A DNA stretch of 64,000 bases from Anaerolineae bacterium (lineage in GTDB: Bacteria; Chloroflexota; Anaerolineae; Aggregatilineales; Phototrophicaceae), in the NCBI GenBank assembly GCA_017303635.1, contig JAFLCG010000006.1:62001-126000 (forward strand). Direction: 5' to 3'. Below, one piece after another: positions 42,487 to 49,804 of this stretch. A program made the translations under genes and the position numbers. Positions within the stretch are counted from its first letter, which is position 1; each line of letters starts with the position of its first letter. The notes below the pieces were generated by a model, which was not told the origin of the DNA, did no database searches, and worked only from the letters and a program-made list of their open reading frames with translations.

Positions 42487-42521
42487 GTAGGGACGCCCAA
42501 CGGGGCGTCCGCCGTTACCCT
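42487..42521 (+). repeat. REP left of the RAYT gene
   Basis: 35 bp identical to 43142-43176 and in the same orientation: GTAGGGACG, stem CCC/GGG, CGTCC, then GCCGTTACCCT. The RAYT stop codon (42515-42517) lies in the conserved flank. Confidence 0.95.
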
Positions 42522-42997
42522 GCCGAATACAACGAATCATCTGACCAGCGTGCCGGGTTGTATTCGATATAGGAACGAATATGGTTGAGTCCTGCCTCAT
42601 TGCGGATAATGTGATCGTGATAGCGGGATTGCCAGATGTGACCATCGACTAGACCTTGATCGCGTAGGCGTGCAGTGACTGCCCCTTTGTAGGCATTGAC
42701 GACGCGACCCAACCGGGTCGTGAACCGACTGCTTTCCCCTGTCAGCGCCAGAATGCCATGTACATGGTTCGGCATGATGACAAACGCATCCAGTTCGACA
42801 TCCGGGTAATGGTCAGGGATTGTAACCCAACAAGATGTTGCCCACTCACCTGCGGCAGTAGGGTGCATCTGCTGGTCGGTGATTGTGCCGAAGATATGCT
42901 GACGGTTATGGGTACAGATCGTCACGAAATAGGCACCGGACTGACTGTAATCATATCCTTTGAGACGCGGGGATTTGCGCTGCGGCAAGGTTGGCAC
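42515..42997 (-). CDS. REP-associated tyrosine transposase (RAYT)
   Basis: About 161 residues from a GTG at 42997 (GGAAA just upstream); a longer frame to 43114 would read through a REP. It carries the IS200/Y1-like fold: KSPRLKGYDYSQSGAYFVTICTHNRQHIFG, the metal-binding HUH motif in FVIMPNHVHGIL and the late GHIWQSRYHDHIIRNEAGLNHIRSYIEYNPARW, which holds the catalytic Tyr. RAYTs cut and mobilise single-stranded REP hairpins. It is bracketed by two identical REPs of the family scattered over the window, so it is the likely mobiliser of them. It sits downstream of, and opposite to, the DUF4062 gene. Confidence 0.88.
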   Translation of the reverse strand: MPTLPQRKSPRLKGYDYSQSGAYFVTICTHNRQHIFGTITDQQMHPTAAGEWATSCWVTIPDHYPDVELDAFVIMPNHVHGILALTGESSRFTTRLGRVVNAYKGAVTARLRDQGLVDGHIWQSRYHDHIIRNEAGLNHIRSYIEYNPARWSDDSLYSAG

Positions 42998-43038
42998 GAT
43001 GATTTCCGTCGACAATCGTGTTGGATATTCAGGATGAC

Positions 43039-43062
43039 GGACGCGCAACGGCACGTCCCTAC
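43039..43062 (-). repeat. REP hairpin overlapping the upstream RAYT frame
   Basis: GGACGCGC...CGTCCCTAC with an imperfect stem. It lies 42 nt upstream of the preferred RAYT start and might carry or block its promoter. Confidence 0.75.
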
Positions 43063-43141
43063 AACAATTATCACCGATTTTGCGACATGGGTGAATTAAT
43101 GTGTGGTGATGCAACCAGCGGAAAGATTAGCCGGTGTCTGT

Positions 43142-43176
43142 GTAGGGACGCCCAACGGGGCGTCCGCCGTTACCCT
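43142..43176 (+). repeat. REP right of the RAYT gene
   Basis: Identical 35-bp copy of 42487-42521. The pair encloses the RAYT gene at a distance of 655 bp. Confidence 0.95.
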
Positions 43177-43258
43177 AATGCATACGACGTACCGGATTAA
43201 TTCATACGGCGATCTGGATTAACCACATCGAAGACGTTTGATAGGGATGGCCGCAGAC

Positions 43259-43282
43259 GGACGCGCCGTTGCGCGTCCCTAC
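43259..43282 (-). repeat. REP hairpin upstream of the helicase gene
   Basis: GGACG, stem CGC/GCG, CGTCCCTAC, the same sequence as 42367-42390. It lies about 25 nt before the helicase -10 box. Confidence 0.9.
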
Positions 43283-43306
43283 GTTGCCCGCCTGCCCTTT
43301 CCCCGC

Positions 43307-43312
43307 TAGAAT
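43307..43312 (+). promoter_or_regulatory. -10 box giving a leaderless helicase transcript
   Basis: TAGAAT ends exactly 7 nt before the ATG at 43320, the same spacing as at tadA. No Shine-Dalgarno sequence is present. Confidence 0.5.
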
Positions 43313-43319
43313 CCCCCAC

Positions 43320-45404
43320 ATGAGACTCACCAAACTGCAACAGAGCGCGGCGCAAGCGGCGCTGGACACGACGGTATTCTTGGACGGGCCTGCCGGGACA
43401 GGCAAGACGACAGCGGGGGTGCGGCGGCTGCGGCATCTGCTGGAGTCGGGGGTGCCGCCGCAGTCGATTTTGATTCTGGTGCCGCAGAAAGCGCTGGCCG
43501 CCCCCTATGTGGACGAGTGGCGCGGGCGCAAACGCCGGGCCGGGGGCGAGATCAGCGTCCACACCATCGGCTCGCTGGCCTTCCAGATGGTCGATCTGTT
43601 CTGGCCGCTGGTGAGTGAGGACGCGGGCTTTGCCGATCCCTTCCGCCGCCCGACCTTCCTCAGCCTCGAACTGGCGCAGTACTTCATGGCGCGGGTGCTG
43701 GGGCCGGAGATCGACCGCAACGATTACTTCAACAGCGTGCGCCTGAGCCGCTACCGTCTGTACAGCCAGTTGCTCGATAACCTGAACAAAGCGGCGGTGG
43801 TCGGGCTGGGCTATACCACACTGGGCGACCGGCTCAAGCGGGCGCTGGCGAAGCCGGATGTCACCCAACAGTACATCTATGATGACGCGCAGGCCTGCGT
43901 GAATGCCTTCCGCGACTTCTGCCGCCAGCATAACCTGCTGGACTTCTCGTGGCAGGTGGAGTTGTTCGTCGATCATCTGTGGAAGCTGGCCCCGCCGACG
44001 CGCTACCTGACCGAGACCTATCGCCACCTGATCGTCGATAACATCGAAGAAGACAACCCGGCGACGCATACCATCCTGCACGACTGGCTGACCGACTGCG
44101 ACTCGGCGCTGGTGATCTACGACTCGGATGCCGGGTACCGGCGTTTCCTGGGGGCGGATCCGGTCAATGCCGCCGGGCTGAAAGTCCGCTGCGCCGAACA
44201 CATCACCCTGAGCGACTCGTATGTGATGGAGCCGGATGTCGCCCGGCTCGACCTGGAACTGCGCGGCGCCATGCTGGGCGATCCCCCGAAGAAGACGCGG
44301 GCGAAGGTCGATGCGCGACGGGCGCTGCAATTCACCGACCAGATGTATCACCCGCAGATGCTCAACTGGACAGCGGACGAAATCCACCGGCTGATCCGCG
44401 ATGAAGGCGTCGAACCCAAAGACATCGTGGTACTGGCTCCCCTGCTCTCGGATGCGCTGCGCTTTTCGCTGATGAATCGGCTGGAGGCGCTGGGCGTCCC
44501 GGCGCGGTCACACCGTCCGTCACGGGCGCTGCGGGATGAGCCGGCCTCGCGGGCGCTGCTGACCTTCGCGCGGCTGGCGCATCCGCATTGGAATCTACCG
44601 GCGGCCTCGTTTGATGTGACCTACGCACTAATGGCTGCGCTGGGCGATCTCGATCTGACGCGAGGGCGGCTGCTGACCGAGATCGTCTATCGCAAAGGCG
44701 TGCTGGGGTCGTTCGAGGCCATCCGGGCGGATGTGCAGACGCGCATCACCTACACGGTGGGCGAACGCTATCAGGCGCTGGCGAAGTGGCTGGAGCGCTA
44801 CCGCGAGGGCGAGCGCCAGCCGCTGGATGTGTTCTTCAGCCGCTTGTTCGGGGAGATCCTCTCGCAGCCGGGGTTCGGCTTTCATCAGGGGTATGACGAT
44901 GCCCGCGCCGCCGCCGACCTGATCGACAGTGCCCGCGCCTTCCGCTGGACCGTCAACACGGTGCTGCCAGAGGTGGACGCCGGGCAAGAGTATTTGCAAA
45001 TGGTCGAGGACGGTCTGCTGGCGGATCAGTATGTGCGGGACTGGGTGGTGGAGGAAGCAGCGGCCAACTCGGTGCTGCTGGCCCCGGCCTATACCTTCCT
45101 GATGAGCAATCGCCCGGTGGAGTACCAGTTCTGGCTGACGATTGGCAGCGGATCGTGGGGTCAACGCCTGTATCAACCGCTAACGCATCCGTATGTGTTG
45201 AGCCTGGGCTGGGATGCCGACCGCGTCTGGACGGACGCCGACGAAGAGCAGTCGAACAAAGAGGCGCTGTATCGGCTGGTGTCCGGTCTGGTGCGGCGCT
45301 GTAAGAAGAAGATTTACCTCGGCTACAGTCAGTTCGGTGAACAGGGGTATGAGCAGCGCGGCCCGCTGTTGGAGAGTATTCAGAAGATTTTGAGGAACAC
45401 TTGA
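43320..45404 (+). CDS. UvrD/Rep-like superfamily 1 helicase
   Basis: About 694 residues from the ATG at 43320 (the frame extends back to a TTG at 43269 through a REP). Walker A is FLDGPAGTGKTTA (near 20-30), motif Ia region ILILVPQKALAAPYVDEW, a Walker-B-like HLIVDNIEEDNPATH (near 240) and late motifs in the C-terminal third (KEALYRLVSGLVRRCKKKIYLGYSQFGEQG) as in UvrD_C. It should unwind or translocate on DNA using ATP. The classic DExx box is replaced by VDNIEEDN, so activity may differ. It converges with the ATPase gene at 45408 (3-nt gap). Host-repair or defence helicase both remain possible. Confidence 0.8.
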   Translation: MRLTKLQQSAAQAALDTTVFLDGPAGTGKTTAGVRRLRHLLESGVPPQSILILVPQKALAAPYVDEWRGRKRRAGGEISVHTIGSLAFQMVDLFWPLVSEDAGFADPFRRPTFLSLELAQYFMARVLGPEIDRNDYFNSVRLSRYRLYSQLLDNLNKAAVVGLGYTTLGDRLKRALAKPDVTQQYIYDDAQACVNAFRDFCRQHNLLDFSWQVELFVDHLWKLAPPTRYLTETYRHLIVDNIEEDNPATHTILHDWLTDCDSALVIYDSDAGYRRFLGADPVNAAGLKVRCAEHITLSDSYVMEPDVARLDLELRGAMLGDPPKKTRAKVDARRALQFTDQMYHPQMLNWTADEIHRLIRDEGVEPKDIVVLAPLLSDALRFSLMNRLEALGVPARSHRPSRALRDEPASRALLTFARLAHPHWNLPAASFDVTYALMAALGDLDLTRGRLLTEIVYRKGVLGSFEAIRADVQTRITYTVGERYQALAKWLERYREGERQPLDVFFSRLFGEILSQPGFGFHQGYDDARAAADLIDSARAFRWTVNTVLPEVDAGQEYLQMVEDGLLADQYVRDWVVEEAAANSVLLAPAYTFLMSNRPVEYQFWLTIGSGSWGQRLYQPLTHPYVLSLGWDADRVWTDADEEQSNKEALYRLVSGLVRRCKKKIYLGYSQFGEQGYEQRGPLLESIQKILRNT

Positions 45405-45407
45405 ATC

Positions 45408-47819
45408 TTATGAGGTAATCTCCAGGAACGGATGAAAGGCTACGTGTATCTTAAATCTTTCTGACTTAATGTGGTCAGTAACCTTTCTTGCGAGTGTTTT
45501 TAGAATTTCACGTTTACTATCTTGATAGATATACTCAAAATCGTCTGGCCTAGTTTCTAAGCCCAAGAAAGTGGCTTCGCAGAGTAAATCTATCAGCGCT
45601 CTAATATCTTTTACTTCGACTTTGGAGTTGGTTATATAGCTCTCGATTTGTTCATACGTCACAATTTCGGTCGATCCAGCGAATTCTATGAGAATTGATT
45701 CGATTTCAGGATAGGTAGCCTCTGTTTCTGAGATTAGGGTATACCAAGCATATTGTGAATAGTCTTTCTCAGCTAGCTCAATGTCATCAGCTTCAATGCG
45801 ATCATGCTCATGATTGATAGCATGCGACAGGGCGCGTTTGGTAAGAAAAATAATGTCACGCGGTCGAGGGATAATTTTCCCGACTAGATAGTCATTAACT
45901 GGACTTCCATTTATCCTGCCAACAAAATATTCTCTCCAGACATCAATATCCCTATCTTTTGGATCTAATGAGCTTTTGATTCGTTTTTCGATTACCAGTT
46001 TCAATAAGTCTTTATCATTCCAATTCAAGTAAGTATGCTTGAATTTATCTCTTTCACGAGTATTGGGAATGATATAATGGAAAATGTCACTACGCAGAAA
46101 AATGATAAGCGACAAGTCAATTGAATTTACTCTTGAACTAGAACGCTGGAAGTCTTTTGAGATTGCATCAGCTGCACTTAATAAGCCAAATAGAAATTCT
46201 GAGAGCATTTGGAGGTTTGATTGACGGCTCCAAGACTTGTCCAGATTATCTACAAGTACGAATATCTTTTCCTTGTCGCTGTTGCTCAACACCTGACCGA
46301 TTTGCGCTCGTAAATCAGGTATCAGTCTGTTATGAAGTGCTTGAGCTACATTGACTTCTTGAGATTTTATAGTGCCAGATAGATCAATTCCTTTAACTTG
46401 CTCCAGTATAGTTTCAAGTCGTACTGCAAATCCATCATGGATCAATTGTTGTTTGTCCTCAAAATACTCTATATATTCCATGTCTTCTTTTGATAGCTGC
46501 CGCAATCCAATCTGTGAGTCGATCTCAAAATAGATGCTTCGCGCGATTTCAGTATAAATGAGCGATTTCCAGATAGTCTCTACTAAATTACTCGTAGTTG
46601 ATTGAGGCAATACCCTTTCATATATCTCAAAAATACCGTTGACTTGATAGTCAATTGGTTTGATAACACAGACATGGTATGGTGATTTAAACATGTTCCT
46701 GAGATATTCTGCGATGCGATACAAATTTGCCGTTTTTCCACTTCCTTTACGTCCTACAAATATTCCATATTGAGAGGTTGACAATGCTTCTGAAAACATA
46801 GGCGATTCAATAAAATATTCAGATAGTCGGGATTGTTCATCTTCAGCAACATATTGCCCTAAATCAATGCGCTTCAAGATTGCTTCAGACTTTGCCTTTT
46901 TCTGATGTTTCTTGAATCCATTTAAGGTCGTCTGGAATTTTTCCCTATTTTGAGTGACCCAGTTATCGAAATGTAGGATGCATTTGTCTGGAGTTTCACA
47001 GACCTGAAGCAAATCAAAGTAATCTACTGGTGCTTGGTAGGGCGAATGTGCTAACATCAAAATCGGTTTTGCAATACCATACGCCATGCCAGATACGAAC
47101 GCACCTCTTAAATTATATGGGGCTTTGTTTTCCCTTAGATCGTCCAAGAAATGTGTTACTACACCTAACCCGCCATGTATGTTTTCAAAATACCACTCTA
47201 AAGGTCTACTACTGACCTCTTGTGGATCATCAAAAAGAACCCGATGAGATTGATATCCGTCTAAGTGACGTCCCAAATCAAATACTTGGTCTGTAGTTAC
47301 CCCCGGCTTGACATATAGTATCGAAGGCTCATCTCTTATTCCCTGTGCTTTTGTCTTTAGAAAGTTGCCGAAGATGCTATCATCTGACTGAAGGTGAGGT
47401 TGTGCTTGAAGAAACCTATTTGCTAGCTCATGATAGTTTTCATATGCGACATATCCAATTGTGTTTATGAAGCCAAGTTGTCCTTTGAACTTATCCTGTT
47501 CCCATAAATTTTTGTCAACTGTTAGCCATATTCTTTTCCTGTTTATGATTGCATATCCGAGTTCAAAAACGACATTGGGCGTTGGAAATGTCAAGTCACA
47601 CATAAATAGGTCAGATTCGATTATTTTGTCGCACACCTCGTCAATTATGTGCTTCCCTATAACATCTTGACTTACCCAAGGAGTAACTACAACCCCATTT
47701 GAAGGGTCCACTGCCTCCTGATTAATTCTTTCAATAGCTTTGGGAATTGTATAGGTAATTGCAGGGTGGCGAGATGAGTATGCAAAGAAGGCGGAATACA
47801 TTTGCTCAAATAACCTCAC
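45408..47819 (-). CDS. P-loop ATPase with two TIR/NDT-like sensor or effector domains (Sll1717-like)
   Basis: An 803-residue, markedly AT-rich gene. Domain 1 (about 1-130) has the nucleotide-binding pattern SDLFMCDLTFPTPNVVFELGYAI (66-90), as in TIR-like or nucleoside-deoxyribosyltransferase-like domains. Domain 2 (about 160-300) has a related pattern, YNLRGAFVSGMAYGIAKPILML. Then a P-loop NTPase: Walker A VGRKGSGKTANL (near 352), Walker B IFVLVDNLDKSW (near 512), sensor-like LIIFLRSDIF (near 565), winged-helix region to the end. The ATPase part resembles what databases call the Sll1717 family, from memory. Plausibly an ATPase-gated, NAD- or nucleotide-acting defence protein; function not shown. 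Confidence 0.75.
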   Translation of the reverse strand: MRLFEQMYSAFFAYSSRHPAITYTIPKAIERINQEAVDPSNGVVVTPWVSQDVIGKHIIDEVCDKIIESDLFMCDLTFPTPNVVFELGYAIINRKRIWLTVDKNLWEQDKFKGQLGFINTIGYVAYENYHELANRFLQAQPHLQSDDSIFGNFLKTKAQGIRDEPSILYVKPGVTTDQVFDLGRHLDGYQSHRVLFDDPQEVSSRPLEWYFENIHGGLGVVTHFLDDLRENKAPYNLRGAFVSGMAYGIAKPILMLAHSPYQAPVDYFDLLQVCETPDKCILHFDNWVTQNREKFQTTLNGFKKHQKKAKSEAILKRIDLGQYVAEDEQSRLSEYFIESPMFSEALSTSQYGIFVGRKGSGKTANLYRIAEYLRNMFKSPYHVCVIKPIDYQVNGIFEIYERVLPQSTTSNLVETIWKSLIYTEIARSIYFEIDSQIGLRQLSKEDMEYIEYFEDKQQLIHDGFAVRLETILEQVKGIDLSGTIKSQEVNVAQALHNRLIPDLRAQIGQVLSNSDKEKIFVLVDNLDKSWSRQSNLQMLSEFLFGLLSAADAISKDFQRSSSRVNSIDLSLIIFLRSDIFHYIIPNTRERDKFKHTYLNWNDKDLLKLVIEKRIKSSLDPKDRDIDVWREYFVGRINGSPVNDYLVGKIIPRPRDIIFLTKRALSHAINHEHDRIEADDIELAEKDYSQYAWYTLISETEATYPEIESILIEFAGSTEIVTYEQIESYITNSKVEVKDIRALIDLLCEATFLGLETRPDDFEYIYQDSKREILKTLARKVTDHIKSERFKIHVAFHPFLEITS

Positions 47820-47931
47820 TGCTGAAGCAACTTACTTAATCATGTTAACATACTACCACGCATTCAATGATTGCAATTCGACAGATGAGTATTTCTGCAT
47901 TTATAGATGAGCGTTGTTGAGGAACTACACC

Positions 47932-48576
47932 ATGTCCTGCTGCCGACAGTGTGAAGGTCTGGAAAACGTCTTTGATGATGGCACCGCCAAGAGCGATCTG
48001 GAAGCCTACCGGCGCGAGGGGCCAGCCAAGACCACCCGCCTGCTGCTCGATCACCTGCGCGGGGCCGGGGTGGACGGTCTGACACTGCTGGATATCGGCG
48101 GCGGCGTAGGTGCGATCCAGCATGAGTTGGTCGCCAGCGGCGTGCGTGCGACGGTGGATGTGGATGCCTCGCGGGCCTATCTGGCGGCGGCGCGGTCGGA
48201 AGCAGCGCGGCGGGGTTATGCCGAACGCGCGCAGTATCATCACGGCAATTTTGTCGAGCTGGCCCCGCAGATCGAGGCAGCGGACATCGTGACGCTCGAC
48301 CGGGTGATCTGCTGCTTCCCGGATATGCCAGGGATGGTGCGGCACAGTGCCGAACGCGCCAAACGCTTCTATGGCCTCATCTATCCTCGTGATACCTGGT
48401 ATACCCGGACGGCGGATCGGATCGGCAATGCCTTCCTGTCCCTGATCCGCAACAAGTATCATTTCTTCGTCCATCCCGCCGCCGAGGTGGACGCGCTGGT
48501 GCAGCGGCAAGGGCTGACGCTGCGCTATCACCGCAATGCCAGCTTCTTCTGGCAAGTGCTGGTGTATGAACGCTAG
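47932..48576 (+). CDS. Class I SAM-dependent methyltransferase
   Basis: About 214 residues from the ATG at 47932 (GAGGA 8-9 nt upstream; the TTG at 47914 is less likely). The SAM-binding motif I is LTLLDIGGGVGAIQHEL (near 50-66), with the acidic end of strand 2 in VDVDASRAYLAAA and strand 4 region DIVTLDRVICCFPDM. The N-terminus has a CCRQCE cysteine cluster. The overall look recalls magnesium-protoporphyrin O-methyltransferase-like and small-molecule methyltransferases. Substrate unknown. It is divergent from the 803-aa ATPase gene with a 112-nt gap. Confidence 0.82.
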   Translation: MSCCRQCEGLENVFDDGTAKSDLEAYRREGPAKTTRLLLDHLRGAGVDGLTLLDIGGGVGAIQHELVASGVRATVDVDASRAYLAAARSEAARRGYAERAQYHHGNFVELAPQIEAADIVTLDRVICCFPDMPGMVRHSAERAKRFYGLIYPRDTWYTRTADRIGNAFLSLIRNKYHFFVHPAAEVDALVQRQGLTLRYHRNASFFWQVLVYER

Positions 48577-48588
48577 GAAGCGAGTTCT

Positions 48589-48800
48589 CAGTACACAGTT
48601 CACAGTGAAGAAGTGCAAGCGTGAAGTAGTACAGAGTGCAGAGTGAATACTGGCTGATAGCGAATAGCTTTTGGCTGATAGCCAAGCCGACTACCCAAAG
48701 CTGAACGCTGGCGGCAGGTAGCCTCTTTCAACCGGAAACCGGAAACCGGGAACAGGTCACCGGCAGCCCTCTGGCTGATCGCTGGTAGCCTATCACCTTG
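48589..48800 (+). repeat. Noncoding 7-bp tandem repeat tracts
   Basis: Runs of related heptamers: CACAGTT CACAGTG, GTACAGA GTGCAGA, and GCTGATA-type units, with gaps. They fill most of the 284-nt gap between the methyltransferase and kinase genes. The unit types match those translated in the membrane protein at 55109. Confidence 0.7.
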
Positions 48801-48860
48801 AATAGCCACCCATTGCCTCTATAATCCGGGCGGCTTCGGAACTCATGAGGGAATGACGGC

Positions 48861-49433
48861 ATGACGACAAATACGCCGCGGGCGCTGGCGCTGGTGGGGA
48901 TGCCAGGCTCGGGCAAGACGGTCTGCGCCCAACACCTCGACCGCCAGGGGTATTACACTTTCCGCTTTGGACAAATTGTGGTGGATGAGGTTGCGCGGCG
49001 CGGCTGGGTGCTCAACCCGGAAAACGAACGCATCGTCCGCGAGGAATTCCGCCAGCAGGAGGGCATCAATGCCATTGCGCGGCGGGCGCTGCCCTACCTC
49101 AAATCGGCGATGGCGGAGCGTCCCTGCATTGTGATTGATGGCCTCTACGGCTTTGGCGAATACAAGCTGCTTCAGGAAGAGCTGCCCGGCACGATGGCTG
49201 TCGTGGCGATTGTCAGCGAGCGGGGACTGCGCTATCAGCGGCTGGCAGAACGCCCGGAGCGTCCGCTGACGCCCACCCAGGCCGCCGCCCGTGACTACGC
49301 CGAGATCGAAAATCTGGAAAAAGGCGGGCCGATCGCCATTGCCGATTTCACCCTGCTGAACAATGGCAGCCCAGGGGATCTGCTGGCGGCGCTGGATGCA
49401 GTAGTGGCGCGGCTGGATTTCCGGGCGCAGTAA
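48861..49433 (+). CDS. Small P-loop kinase, dephospho-CoA-kinase-like
   Basis: A 190-residue nucleotide kinase. Walker A is LVGMPGSGKTVCA (near 11-23), then HLDRQGYYTFRFGQIVVDEVARRG and EFRQQEGINAIARRALPYL, a Walker-B-like PCIVIDGLYGFGEYKLL and a lid RLAERPERP. The order resembles archaeal-type dephospho-CoA kinase/AAA_17 small kinases. A bona fide CoaE is encoded at 60546, so the substrate here is probably different. AGGGA precedes the ATG. Monocistronic, with large palindromes downstream. Confidence 0.75.
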   Translation: MTTNTPRALALVGMPGSGKTVCAQHLDRQGYYTFRFGQIVVDEVARRGWVLNPENERIVREEFRQQEGINAIARRALPYLKSAMAERPCIVIDGLYGFGEYKLLQEELPGTMAVVAIVSERGLRYQRLAERPERPLTPTQAAARDYAEIENLEKGGPIAIADFTLLNNGSPGDLLAALDAVVARLDFRAQ

Positions 49434-49466
49434 GACTTGCGGCAGAAGGCGTGCGCGCTTCCGTTA

Positions 49467-49531
49467 TGGATAGCCCGATTCGGAACAAATTCGGGACATT
49501 TGTTCCATTCTTGTATCCAAATGGAGCTATC
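49467..49531. repeat. Nested palindrome
   Basis: Outer arms GGATAGC/GCTATCC (49467-49473, 49525-49531) enclose perfect inner arms GGAACAAAT/ATTTGTTCC (49481-49505) with a 7-nt loop. It could be a cruciform, an RNA structure or an operator. Confidence 0.6.
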
Positions 49532-49644
49532 CTGTAGATAGAGGCGCACAAATCGGGTTGCAGGCGTAGGTTTCTGATGATGACGGTTGAAATCTGCCCA
49601 CGCTGTCTATGGAGTCCAATACCGCCTGATTCCACCCTGACCGT

Positions 49645-49668
49645 AATCGAATCATGATTCGATTTTTC
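49645..49668 (+). terminator. Palindrome with T-run
   Basis: AATCGAATCA/TGATTCGATT is a perfect 20-bp palindrome followed by TTT. It can fold as an 8-bp stem with a CATG loop and would end the kinase transcript, although it lies over 200 nt past the stop. Confidence 0.5.
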
Positions 49669-49690
49669 CCCTACTCTGCACTACAATCTT

Positions 49691-49770
49691 CAGTAGTTCA
49701 CAGTGTGCAGTTCACAGTCACAGTGAAGGCCATTGGCTGCTCGCCGGACGCTGGCAACCCAAAGCGGTGG
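49691..49770 (+). repeat. 7-bp tandem repeat tract before etfB
   Basis: TTCACAG-, TGCAGTT- and CACAGTG-type units. Same class as at 48589-48800 and in the gene at 55109. Confidence 0.65.
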
Positions 49771-49804
49771 TCTGATCGCTGAATAATACAGGAGGATTTT
49801 AACC

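Larger units (their letters stand above)
49434..49804. other. Intergenic region rich in palindromes and repeats
   Basis: 371 nt without a gene between the kinase and etfB. It contains a nested palindrome (49467-49531), a 20-bp palindrome with a T-run (49645-49668), heptamer repeats (49691-49770) and the AGGAGG ribosome binding site of etfB at about 49790. A promoter for etfBA must lie here, but I cannot place it. Confidence 0.6.

Noticed and set aside
42367..43282. CRISPR array made of GTAGGGACG hairpins
   Set aside because: Spacing is irregular, copies are in both orientations, and several lie inside genes. A RAYT/REP system explains them better.
42348..43319. Diversity-generating retroelement reverse transcriptase next to the VR-like tail
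   Set aside because: The only gene here is the RAYT; no frame carries reverse-transcriptase motifs such as YxDD. If a DGR exists, its RT and template are outside the window.
43197..44387. 396-aa minus-strand ORF
   Set aside because: Antisense to the helicase gene and its composition is that of a shadow frame.
48589..48800. CRISPR array
   Set aside because: The repeats are contiguous 7-bp units without unique spacers of constant size, and no cas gene is near.
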